Assembly (NCBI GenBank): GCA_026984275.1
Contig: JALSSM010000032.1
Location: 1-5,242 of the forward strand
Direction of reading: 5' to 3'
Source of the DNA: Gammaproteobacteria bacterium
GTDB lineage: Bacteria; Pseudomonadota; Gammaproteobacteria; CAJXQU01
Length of the DNA stretch: 5,242 nucleotides
Shown: in pieces, positions 1-5,242 of the stretch
How positions within the stretch are numbered: position 1 is the stretch's first letter
Layout: each line of letters starts with the position of its first letter
Notes under the pieces: model-generated
What the model was told of the DNA's origin: nothing
Databases searched by the model: none
Seen by the model: only the letters and a program-made list of their open reading frames with translations
Program-made: the position numbers and the translations under genes

Positions 1-10
1 GGCTGATCTG

Positions 11-457
11 ATGGCAAAATTCCTCATTCTCAATGGTCCAAACCTGAATTTGCTTGGAAAACGTGAACCAGAACTCTATGGTCGTACCACTCTGGCTGAT
101 ATTAACCAGCAGTTGACTGATCAGGCCCAGGAGGCCGGACATGAACTGGATTTCTTTCAATCAAATGCAGAACATGAGCTTGTTTCCAGAATCCATGCAG
201 CCGTGGATGATAATACCGATTTTATCATTATCAACCCGGCTGCTTTTACCCATACCAGCGTTGCTCTGCGTGATGCGATGCTCGGTGTGCAAATTCCTTT
301 TATTGAAGTGCATTTATCCAATGTACATGCACGAGAAGATTTTCGACAACATTCCTACCTGTCAGATATAGCAACGGGTGTCATTTGTGGCCTTGGCGCA
401 CAGGGTTATGAATTTGCATTACAGGCCGGGATTGAACACATAAAAAACAAGAGCTAA
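11..457 (+). CDS. aroQ: Type II 3-dehydroquinate dehydratase
   Basis: This cytoplasmic enzyme dehydrates 3-dehydroquinate to 3-dehydroshikimate in the shikimate pathway; the type II family forms dodecamers. The 148 residues match the usual family length. Family blocks are visible in order: NGPNLNLLGKREPELYG (residues 8-24, with Asn11, Arg18 and the catalytic Tyr23), QSNAEHEL (50-57), INPAAFTHTSVALRDAM (74-90, with Asn75 and Arg87), and EVHLSNVHAREDFR (99-112, with the catalytic His101 and Arg108). The C-terminal block GVICGLGAQGY (123-133) is also present, so the enzyme looks intact and active. The start is the only ATG that gives a family-like N-terminus. Only 10 bases precede it, so its promoter and ribosome binding site cannot be judged. 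The stop codon lies 5 nt before accB, which suggests co-transcription. Confidence 0.97.
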   Translation: MAKFLILNGPNLNLLGKREPELYGRTTLADINQQLTDQAQEAGHELDFFQSNAEHELVSRIHAAVDDNTDFIIINPAAFTHTSVALRDAMLGVQIPFIEVHLSNVHAREDFRQHSYLSDIATGVICGLGAQGYEFALQAGIEHIKNKS

Positions 458-462
458 TTATT

Positions 463-912
463 ATGGATATAAGAAAAGTAAAAAAACTGATCGAATTGCT
501 GGAGGAATCTGGCATCGCTGAAATTGAAATACAGGAAGGAGAGGAATCTGTAAGAATTTCCCGTTATGGAAGTTCAACTGTTGCAGCCCCTGCTCCAGTC
601 ATGGCTCCGGCAGCGGCGCCCGCTCCTACACCAGTAGAATCAGTCACAGCTGAAACCAGCAGCGCTCCTGCAGCCTCTGATAATGCGGTGACTTCTCCAA
701 TGGTCGGCACTTTTTATCTCTCATCCTCACCGGGTGCGGCACCTTTTGTAACGATCGGACAGCCAGTTAAAAAAGGTGATGTTCTTTGCATCATTGAGGC
801 CATGAAGATTATGAATCAGATCGAGTCTGATCGTGATGGTGTCGTAAAGTCGATTTTGGCAGAAGATGGTCAGCCGGTAGAATTTGGCCAACCACTTTTC
901 ATTGTTGAGTAG
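463..912 (+). CDS. accB: Acetyl-CoA carboxylase biotin carboxyl carrier protein (BCCP)
   Basis: This subunit carries biotin between the carboxylase (AccC) and carboxyltransferase (AccAD) sites of acetyl-CoA carboxylase, the first committed step of fatty-acid synthesis. Its 149 residues are close to the roughly 156 of E. coli AccB. Residues 1-35 form the N-terminal interaction segment. A Pro/Ala-rich flexible linker follows (about 38-72), and then the biotinyl domain (about 76-149). The biotinylation motif EAMKIMNQI places the modified lysine at Lys115. The insertion SSSPGAAPFV (87-96) corresponds to the 'thumb' loop typical of bacterial BCCP. A weak Shine-Dalgarno AAGAG (449-453) sits 9 nt before the ATG, inside the end of aroQ. 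The stop codon is 9 nt before accC, the standard accBC pairing. Expression is probably coupled to accC; no regulatory site is visible here. Confidence 0.97.
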   Translation: MDIRKVKKLIELLEESGIAEIEIQEGEESVRISRYGSSTVAAPAPVMAPAAAPAPTPVESVTAETSSAPAASDNAVTSPMVGTFYLSSSPGAAPFVTIGQPVKKGDVLCIIEAMKIMNQIESDRDGVVKSILAEDGQPVEFGQPLFIVE

Positions 913-915
913 AGG
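911..915 (+). promoter_or_regulatory. Ribosome binding site of accC
   Basis: AGAGG lies 6 nt before the accC ATG at 922 and overlaps the accB stop codon (TAG, 910-912). This supports the chosen accC start and translational coupling of the two acetyl-CoA carboxylase subunits. Confidence 0.6.
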
Positions 916-921
916 CCTGTA

Positions 922-2265
922 ATGCTGGAAAAAATTGTTATTGCCAATCGCGGCGAAATTGCATTACGCATCCATCGCGCCTGCCGTGAAATGGGGATCA
1001 AAACGGTTGCCGTCCATTCAGAAGCCGATCGTGATCTTAAGCATGTTCGTCTTGCTGATGAGTCCGTTTGTATTGGTCCAGCTTCATCAACGGATAGCTA
1101 TCTGAACATTCCGGCCGTGATCAGTGCGGCGGAAGTGACTGATGCTGTCGCTATCCACCCCGGTTATGGTTTTCTCTCAGAAAATGCTGATTTCGCTGAT
1201 TGTGTAGAAAAGAGTGGTTTTATCTTTATCGGTCCACGTGCGGAAACCATCAAAATGATGGGAGACAAAGTCTCTGCCATTAAAGCGATGAAAGAATCGG
1301 GTGTGCCCTGTGTTCCTGGATCAGACGGCGTCATCGACGATGACATGGACAGAAATAAGCGCATCGCCAAAGAAATTGGTTATCCAGTCATTATCAAGGC
1401 GACTGCGGGTGGCGGTGGCCGGGGTATGCGTGTCGTTCATAGTGAAGCCGCTCTTGCCAATGCGATTCAGCTGACTCAGACCGAAGCAAAAAACGCTTTT
1501 GGTAATGGCGATGTTTATCTGGAAAAATTTCTGGAAAGACCGAGACATGTTGAGATACAGGTTCTTGCGGATACGCATGGCAATGTCATCCATTTATGTG
1601 AACGGGACTGTTCTACACAGAGACGTAATCAAAAAGTTATCGAAGAGGCTCCCGCCCCCGGTATTTCTGATGAATTACGTCAGAAGATCGGTGCTCAATG
1701 TGTCGCCGCCTGTAAAAGAATTAACTATCGAGGTGCTGGTACCTTTGAATTTCTTTTTCAGGATGACGAATTTTACTTTATAGAAATGAATACCCGTGTG
1801 CAGGTCGAACATCCTGTGACAGAAATGATCACAGGGGTGGATATTGTCAAAGAACAATTACGGATTGCCGGGGGTGAAAAACTAAGTTATTCACAAAAAG
1901 ATATCGCTGTCTGGGGACATGCTATTGAGTGCCGTATCAATGCCGAAGATCCTGATACGTTTATGCCCTCACCTGGAACGATCACGTTATATCATCCACC
2001 AGGTGGCCCAGGTATCAGAATGGATACTCATATCTATGAAGGTTATAAAGTCCCACCTTATTATGACTCCATGATTGGAAAACTCATCGCCCACGGTGAA
2101 ACCCGTGATGCCGCATTGGCTCGCATGCACAATGCACTTTCTGAGCTAATCATCGAAGGCATTAAAACCAATATCCCGTTGCATATGGATATGATGGCAG
2201 ATCTGGCTTTCCAGGAAGGCGGTATCAATATCCATTATCTGGAGAAAAAACTGGGGATTGATTAA
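922..2265 (+). CDS. accC: Acetyl-CoA carboxylase, biotin carboxylase subunit
   Basis: AccC is an ATP-grasp enzyme that carboxylates the biotin on AccB using bicarbonate and ATP. The 447 residues align almost without gaps to the known E. coli enzyme numbering. The ATP-binding and catalytic positions all fall where expected: Lys116, Lys159, the glycine-rich loop ATAGGGGRGM (160-169), His209, Lys238, Glu276, Glu288, Asn290, Arg292, Glu296 and Arg338. The N-terminus MLEKIVIANRGEIALRIHRA is the canonical biotin carboxylase start, so this ATG is secure. The subunit appears complete and functional. Its end is unusual: the last codon GAT belongs to a duplicated target site, and the third base of the TAA stop is the first base of a small inserted element (2265-2470). 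Without the insertion the gene would end in TAG at the same residue, so the protein is unaffected. Confidence 0.98.
   Translation: MLEKIVIANRGEIALRIHRACREMGIKTVAVHSEADRDLKHVRLADESVCIGPASSTDSYLNIPAVISAAEVTDAVAIHPGYGFLSENADFADCVEKSGFIFIGPRAETIKMMGDKVSAIKAMKESGVPCVPGSDGVIDDDMDRNKRIAKEIGYPVIIKATAGGGGRGMRVVHSEAALANAIQLTQTEAKNAFGNGDVYLEKFLERPRHVEIQVLADTHGNVIHLCERDCSTQRRNQKVIEEAPAPGISDELRQKIGAQCVAACKRINYRGAGTFEFLFQDDEFYFIEMNTRVQVEHPVTEMITGVDIVKEQLRIAGGEKLSYSQKDIAVWGHAIECRINAEDPDTFMPSPGTITLYHPPGGPGIRMDTHIYEGYKVPPYYDSMIGKLIAHGETRDAALARMHNALSELIIEGIKTNIPLHMDMMADLAFQEGGINIHYLEKKLGID
2258..2264. repeat. Left copy of target-site duplication
   Basis: TTGATTA here is repeated exactly at 2470-2476, an offset of 212 bp. 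The copies bracket the inverted-repeat element. With symmetric element ends (2265 and 2470) the duplication proper is the 6-bp TGATTA (2259-2264 and 2471-2476). The seventh base is shared with the element terminus. This copy overlaps the last codons and stop of accC. Confidence 0.8.
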
Positions 2266-2284
2266 CCTGAACTCGGGATAAGGG
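2265..2284 (+). repeat. Left terminal inverted repeat of the element
   Basis: This is the reverse complement of 2451-2470 with one mismatch (T2279/T2456). The core ACCTGAACTCGGG is perfect. Pairing can be stretched one base outward on each side (A2264 with T2471), where element and target sequence are ambiguous. Confidence 0.88.
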
Positions 2285-2379
2285 TGCCATAAAAACGTTA
2301 AGTTACAATAAGTTAAATGAAATCATGTGGATTGTTTTGTCCAGTGCGCCGCTGTTAGTAACTATCAAGACGAAGATGC

Positions 2380-2407
2380 GCTGCAATAGCGAGTTATTGG
2401 AAGCAGC
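2380..2407 (+). other. Central hairpin of the insertion element
   Basis: CAATA (2384-2388) pairs with TATTG (2395-2399), extendable by a G2389-T2394 wobble to leave loop CGAG. GCTG (2380-2383) pairs with CAGC (2404-2407) across a four-base bulge GAAG (2400-2403). A wider dyad ACTATC (2361-2366) / GATAGT (2417-2422) encloses it. Together with the terminal repeats, the whole element could fold into one long imperfect hairpin in RNA or single-stranded DNA. No U-tract follows, so it does not look like an intrinsic terminator. Confidence 0.55.
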
Positions 2408-2450
2408 TCCAACGCCGATAGTCGTTAAAAGATGCGTTCTGGATGGCTAT

Positions 2451-2470
2451 CCCTTTTCCCGAGTTCAGGT
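2451..2470 (-). repeat. Right terminal inverted repeat of the element
   Basis: This reads CCCGAGTTCAGGT at its outer end, the complement of the left terminus. It ends only 17 nt before the prmA start codon. In a read-through transcript the paired right arm would sit a few bases upstream of the prmA Shine-Dalgarno sequence. Confidence 0.88.
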
Positions 2471-2476
2471 TGATTA
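2470..2476. repeat. Right copy of target-site duplication
   Basis: This is an exact second copy of TTGATTA (2258-2264). Joined to the following GGAG it forms TTAGGAG, so the last base of the copy starts the AGGAG ribosome binding site of prmA. Confidence 0.8.
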
Positions 2477-2480
2477 GGAG
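2476..2480 (+). promoter_or_regulatory. Ribosome binding site of prmA
   Basis: AGGAG is followed by a 7-nt spacer (CCTCTGC) and the ATG at 2488. This strong, well-spaced site decides the prmA start in favour of 2488 over the in-frame ATG at 2443, which lies inside the inserted element. In the reconstructed empty site the same AGGAG would overlap the accC stop codon TAG. Confidence 0.85.
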
Positions 2481-2487
2481 CCTCTGC

Positions 2488-3393
2488 ATGAACCATACAA
2501 CAAACTGGATTCAACTGGTTTTTATCACCGATCCGATCGAGGCAGAATTCATCTCTGAAGCATTGGAAGAGGCAGGATCGGCCGCTGTCACCATGCTTGA
2601 TGCGGCTGATCAGGCTTTATTTGATACCGGGCAGGAAGAGGCTTCATTATGGGATCAAACACGTCTGCTCGCTCTGTTTGAAGCAGAGGCTGATCTCGAT
2701 CTGATCCTTTCACAGATCAGACAACAAGCCATCAATCTACCACCACATGAAATCATTCCTCTACAGGATGAAGACTGGGAACGGTCATGGATGTCGCGTT
2801 TCAAACCATTACAGTTTGGTCGGTTCGCAAAAAAACTTTGGGTTTGTCCAACTTGGGAGACTCCACCTGATCCAGAGGCAATCAACCTGATCCTCGATCC
2901 CGGCATGGCCTTTGGAACCGGTACACATGAAACAACCTCTTTGTGTCTGGACTGGCTTGCCGATCATCAATCAGAAATCCAGGACAAGCAAGTGATCGAC
3001 TATGGGTGTGGTTCCGGTATCCTTGCCATCGCAGCAGCCAAACTTGGTGCAAAATCTGTCTGGGCTGTGGACATTGAACAACAGGCTCTGGACAGTACAA
3101 AAGAAAATGCACAATCAAATGATGTCCTGGGGAAACTGATCATTTCGGGTCAGGATTCGTCAAAAATCATTAAAGCCGATCTGATCATTGCGAATATTCT
3201 TGCCAATCCACTGGTTACTTTAGCACCTCTGCTGGCTGAATATTCTGCAATAGACGGACGTATTATTCTGTCCGGTATTCTTAAAGAACAGGTGCCTCTT
3301 ATTGTTGAAGCCTACCAGCCATTCTTCACTTTTTTCGATCCTGTCTATGAGAACGAGTGGTCACTGCTGGAAGCTCGACGCATAACTCAGTAA
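2488..3393 (+). CDS. prmA: Ribosomal protein L11 methyltransferase
   Basis: PrmA is a cytoplasmic SAM-dependent enzyme that trimethylates amino groups of ribosomal protein L11. From the ATG at 2488 it has 301 residues; E. coli PrmA has 293. The N-terminal substrate-recognition domain starts NWIQLVF (6-12), as in E. coli MPWIQL. It is followed by the family block DEDWERSWMSRFKP (94-107). The methyltransferase domain shows LDPGMAFGTGTHETTSLCL (136-154), SAM-binding motif I VIDYGCGSGILAIAAAKLGA (169-188), the acidic motif II residue in VDIEQQAL (194-201), and the substrate-site motif NILANPL (236-242). All key parts are present. The upstream in-frame ATG at 2443 would add 15 residues encoded by the transposon-like element and is rejected. 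The gene probably depends on read-through from the accBC transcript across the element. The stop codon is 10 nt before the DUF3426 gene. Confidence 0.96.
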   Translation: MNHTTNWIQLVFITDPIEAEFISEALEEAGSAAVTMLDAADQALFDTGQEEASLWDQTRLLALFEAEADLDLILSQIRQQAINLPPHEIIPLQDEDWERSWMSRFKPLQFGRFAKKLWVCPTWETPPDPEAINLILDPGMAFGTGTHETTSLCLDWLADHQSEIQDKQVIDYGCGSGILAIAAAKLGAKSVWAVDIEQQALDSTKENAQSNDVLGKLIISGQDSSKIIKADLIIANILANPLVTLAPLLAEYSAIDGRIILSGILKEQVPLIVEAYQPFFTFFDPVYENEWSLLEARRITQ

Positions 3394-3403
3394 GATTACT
3401 CTT

Positions 3404-4339
3404 ATGATTACTCATTGCCACGAATGTGACACTTATTTCCGTGTTAGTATCGATCAATTAAAAGCAGCGAATGGACAGGTTAAATGCGGCTGTTGTATGA
3501 CCGTCTTTAATGCCATAGAGTCATTACTTGAGAATACCGAAACCTCAACTCACCATGCGACACCGGCCATCGTAGAACAAGCTGATACCAAAACGAATGG
3601 ATCGGTTGGTTCTGCTCTCTTAGGCCCGGAAGAAACAGAAGAACCATTAAATACAGATAATGAACCAGATACTTCTTCCTGGGCAGAGATCAACTTTTCT
3701 AAAGATGAAAATGAGGTTGACGAACAGGTCGATATAGATTTCTCACCAGATGAACTCACTGAAACCATCTCTGAAGAAAATCTGAATTTTAGTCGTGATG
3801 ATCAAACCCTTTTCGAAGAACACATTGAGGATGCGAGTCAGGAAGCTTTTTTCGAAGAAGGACAGGAACCATCCAGACGCTCAGGCACTATCTGGGTGGT
3901 TGCCAGCCTGCTGATGTTGACGATACTGGCTTTCCAGATCATCAAATTTAACCCTGAAACCGTGCTGGCAAAATTTCCACAACTGCAACCCATTTGCCGC
4001 TTTATAGACTGCCCTGTTCCAGAAGAAATGATTGATACATCAAATATCAATTTGATTTCTCGTGATGTCAGAGAGCATCCACAATTTCAGGACGTCCTGT
4101 TAGTCAATGCTACATTGATGAATGGTGGAAATGAGCCACAGCCATTTCCAAAACTTCAGCTGGATCTCTTTGATAAAGTCGGCAGGCCTATTGGCAGCCG
4201 TCAATTCACGCCCAATGAATATCTGGATAGCAGCGTCGATATCAATCTGGGCATGAAACCAAAACTGCCTGTTCACATTGTCCTTGAAATCGTTGGCACT
4301 AGTGAAGAAACCAATAGTTTTGAATTTAAGTTTTTGTAA
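3404..4339 (+). CDS. Zinc-ribbon, single-pass membrane protein with DUF3426 domain
   Basis: The function is unknown; this is the conserved protein usually encoded between prmA and dusB/fis in gammaproteobacteria. Residues 1-40 form an MJ0042-type zinc ribbon with Cys5-x2-Cys8 and Cys28-x2-Cys31. Cys30 is an extra cysteine inside the second knuckle. Residues about 75-155 form a strongly acidic, probably disordered linker with three [IL][ND]FSxD motifs (96-101, 111-116, 127-132). RR at 158-159 precedes one membrane span (about 161-182). This implies a cytoplasmic zinc ribbon and a periplasmic C-terminal domain. That domain (183-311) carries DUF3426 hallmarks: CRFIDCPVP (198-206), whose Cys198 and Cys203 could form a disulfide, NATLMNGGNEPQPFPKLQLDLFD (235-257), and RQFTPNEYL (266-274). 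The Shine-Dalgarno is poor, so translation may be coupled to prmA 10 nt upstream. The start is fixed by the zinc ribbon beginning at residue 5. A regulatory or envelope-sensing role is only a guess. Confidence 0.88.
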   Translation: MITHCHECDTYFRVSIDQLKAANGQVKCGCCMTVFNAIESLLENTETSTHHATPAIVEQADTKTNGSVGSALLGPEETEEPLNTDNEPDTSSWAEINFSKDENEVDEQVDIDFSPDELTETISEENLNFSRDDQTLFEEHIEDASQEAFFEEGQEPSRRSGTIWVVASLLMLTILAFQIIKFNPETVLAKFPQLQPICRFIDCPVPEEMIDTSNINLISRDVREHPQFQDVLLVNATLMNGGNEPQPFPKLQLDLFDKVGRPIGSRQFTPNEYLDSSVDINLGMKPKLPVHIVLEIVGTSEETNSFEFKFL

Positions 4340-4346
4340 GAATCCT

Positions 4347-5242
4347 ATGCAAGAGAACTTTCCCAAAATTGTGCTTGCACCGATGGCCGGGATCACTGAT
4401 CGACCTTTTCGAGAATTATGTCGTCGTTTCGGTGCAGAAGCCGCCACCTCGGAAATGGTTTCTTCCAACCCGGCACTGAGAAACACCAACAAGAGTCAAC
4501 GACGGCTTGATCGTAAAGGAGAAACAGGACTACAAATTGTGCAGATCGCTGGAGCTGATCCACAGACTATGGCAGACGCTGCTCAATACAATGTCGATAA
4601 TGGAGCGGATGTCATCGATATCAACATGGGCTGTCCTGCAAAAAAAGTCTGTCATGTCATGGCTGGATCGGCCTTATTGAAAAATGAAAAGCTGGTAACA
4701 CAAATTCTGGAATCGGTAGTGAATGCTGTCGATGTTCCTGTCACAGTGAAAATACGTACAGGCACCGATCCGGAAAACAGAAATGGACTCACTATTGCCA
4801 GAATTGCGGAACAGGCCGGGATACGATCATTGGCCGTCCATGGGCGAACCCGCGCCTGTGCCTATCGTGGCGAGGCGGAGTACAAAACCATTCGTCTGAT
4901 TAAACAGGCTACCTCCATTCCGGTTGTTGCCAATGGCGATATTACCAGCCCCCAAAAAGCAAAACAGGTACTCGATTTCACCGGAGCCGATGGCATTATG
5001 ATCGGCCGTGCCGCTCAGGGCAACCCGTGGATCTTTACCCAAATCAGACATTATCTTGATACTGGAAACGAAATTGATCCACCTGGTTTGTCTGAAATTA
5101 AAACAACCATACTTGATCACCTGAACCAACTTTATGAATTCTATGGAGAGTTTCAGGGGATTCGAATCGCTCGTAAACACATTCGCTGGTATCTTGAAAA
5201 ACACCTTGGTGAGAAACACCCTGGAGAAAATCTTCTGCAGGT
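4347..5242 (+). CDS. dusB: tRNA-dihydrouridine synthase B (3' end beyond window)
   Basis: DusB is an FMN- and NADPH-dependent enzyme that reduces uridine to dihydrouridine in the tRNA D-loop. The frame stays open to the window end, giving 298 codons plus two bases; E. coli DusB has 321 residues, so only a short C-terminal tail is missing. Visible motifs are APMAGITDRPFR (11-22, FMN-binding start of the TIM barrel), SEMVSSNP (35-42), QIAGADP (66-72), and DINMGCPAKKV (91-101) with catalytic Cys96. Further on are KIRTG (135-139), VHGRTRAC (164-171), VVANGDI (193-199), and IGRAAQGNPWIF (219-230). The helical C-terminal part contains GIRIARKHIRWYL (271-283), typical of DusB. The ATG at 4347 is 7 nt after the previous stop and has only a weak purine stretch upstream (AAGAA). 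An in-frame TTG at 4320 is less likely. In related genomes fis follows, and here it would lie just outside the window. Confidence 0.96.
   Translation, partial: MQENFPKIVLAPMAGITDRPFRELCRRFGAEAATSEMVSSNPALRNTNKSQRRLDRKGETGLQIVQIAGADPQTMADAAQYNVDNGADVIDINMGCPAKKVCHVMAGSALLKNEKLVTQILESVVNAVDVPVTVKIRTGTDPENRNGLTIARIAEQAGIRSLAVHGRTRACAYRGEAEYKTIRLIKQATSIPVVANGDITSPQKAKQVLDFTGADGIMIGRAAQGNPWIFTQIRHYLDTGNEIDPPGLSEIKTTILDHLNQLYEFYGEFQGIRIARKHIRWYLEKHLGEKHPGENLLQ

Larger units (their letters stand above)
2265..2470. mobile_element. MITE-like non-autonomous insertion element, about 206 bp
   Basis: This fills the accC-prmA gap. Its ends are 20-bp inverted repeats (2265-2284 and 2451-2470) that match at 19 of 20 positions and begin ACCTGAACTCGGG. 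The only mismatch is T2279 against T2456. Shorter matches continue inward: GCCAT 2286-2290 with ATGGC 2443-2447, and AACG 2294-2297 with CGTT 2435-2438. A direct repeat TTGATTA flanks it. The longest internal reading frames are trivial and no transposase remnant is visible, so the element would need a transposase supplied elsewhere in the genome. Terminal AC bases, roughly 20-bp repeats and a 6-7-bp target duplication would suit an IS982-type transposase, but that assignment is a guess from memory of family traits. The element has not disabled either neighbouring gene. Confidence 0.85.

Noticed and set aside
161..184. His55 in QSNAEHEL of AroQ, where many family members have Gly
   Set aside because: Pseudomonas-type AroQ proteins carry a bulky residue (Tyr) at the same place, so it is ordinary family variation and not a damaged site.
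2281..2309. TACAAT (2304-2309) as a -10 box for an outward promoter inside the element
   Set aside because: It matches the -10 consensus at 5 of 6 bases, but no acceptable -35 hexamer lies 16-18 bp upstream (the candidates are AGGGTG-like). An AT-rich tract alone does not support a promoter.
2332..2361. TTGTTT (2332-2337) with TTAGTA/TAGTAA near 2355-2361 as a second promoter driving prmA
   Set aside because: The -10 candidate is poor, with about half the consensus bases, so the pairing is no better than chance in this composition.
2264..2471. The inverted repeat as an intrinsic terminator or attenuator after accC
   Set aside because: The arms are 166 bp apart and no U-tract follows either arm. 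The flanking direct repeat explains the structure better as a transposable element.
4100..4492. Minus-strand open frame of 130 codons across the DUF3426-dusB junction
   Set aside because: It is antisense to two well-supported genes, shows no recognisable domain, and has composition expected of a shadow frame.
4827..5219. Minus-strand open frame of 130 codons inside dusB
   Set aside because: It overlaps the conserved VHGRT and GRAAQG coding blocks of dusB on the other strand and has no features of its own.

Overview
The window reads as one compact, co-directional (+ strand) housekeeping operon from a gammaproteobacterium of moderate GC content. The order is aroQ - accB - accC - [212-bp insertion] - prmA - zinc-ribbon/DUF3426 membrane protein - dusB (cut by the window end). 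The lineage call is an inference: accC, prmA and dusB resemble their E. coli counterparts closely, and prmA - DUF3426 protein - dusB (normally followed by fis) is a typical gammaproteobacterial arrangement. A Methylophaga/Piscirickettsiaceae-like organism is possible, but the sequence alone does not settle the genus.

Layout: positions 11-457 encode type II 3-dehydroquinase (shikimate pathway). Positions 463-912 and 922-2265 encode the biotin carrier protein and biotin carboxylase of acetyl-CoA carboxylase (fatty-acid synthesis). Positions 2488-3393 encode the ribosomal protein L11 methyltransferase. Positions 3404-4339 encode a single-span membrane protein with an N-terminal zinc ribbon and a C-terminal DUF3426 domain. 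From 4347 to the window end runs tRNA-dihydrouridine synthase B. Apart from accC-prmA, the gaps between genes are only 5 to 10 nt, which points to a single transcript. No intrinsic terminator or convincing internal promoter is visible.

The one long gap (2266-2487) is explained by a small non-autonomous transposable element (MITE-like). It has about 20-bp terminal inverted repeats (19/20 matching), nested internal dyads, no coding capacity, and a direct repeat TTGATTA on both sides at an exact 212-bp offset. Deleting the element and one repeat copy rebuilds a tight junction in which accC would end in TAG and prmA would start 10 nt later. The insertion landed on the accC stop codon, and the element's first base completes a new TAA stop. 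The AceCC product is therefore unchanged, and the second target-site copy restores the prmA Shine-Dalgarno sequence. The element's right arm also supplies an in-frame ATG that could mislead gene callers into adding 15 residues to PrmA.

The least understood gene is the DUF3426 protein. Its acidic linker carries three evenly spaced copies of a short [IL][ND]FSxD motif that no named domain explains.
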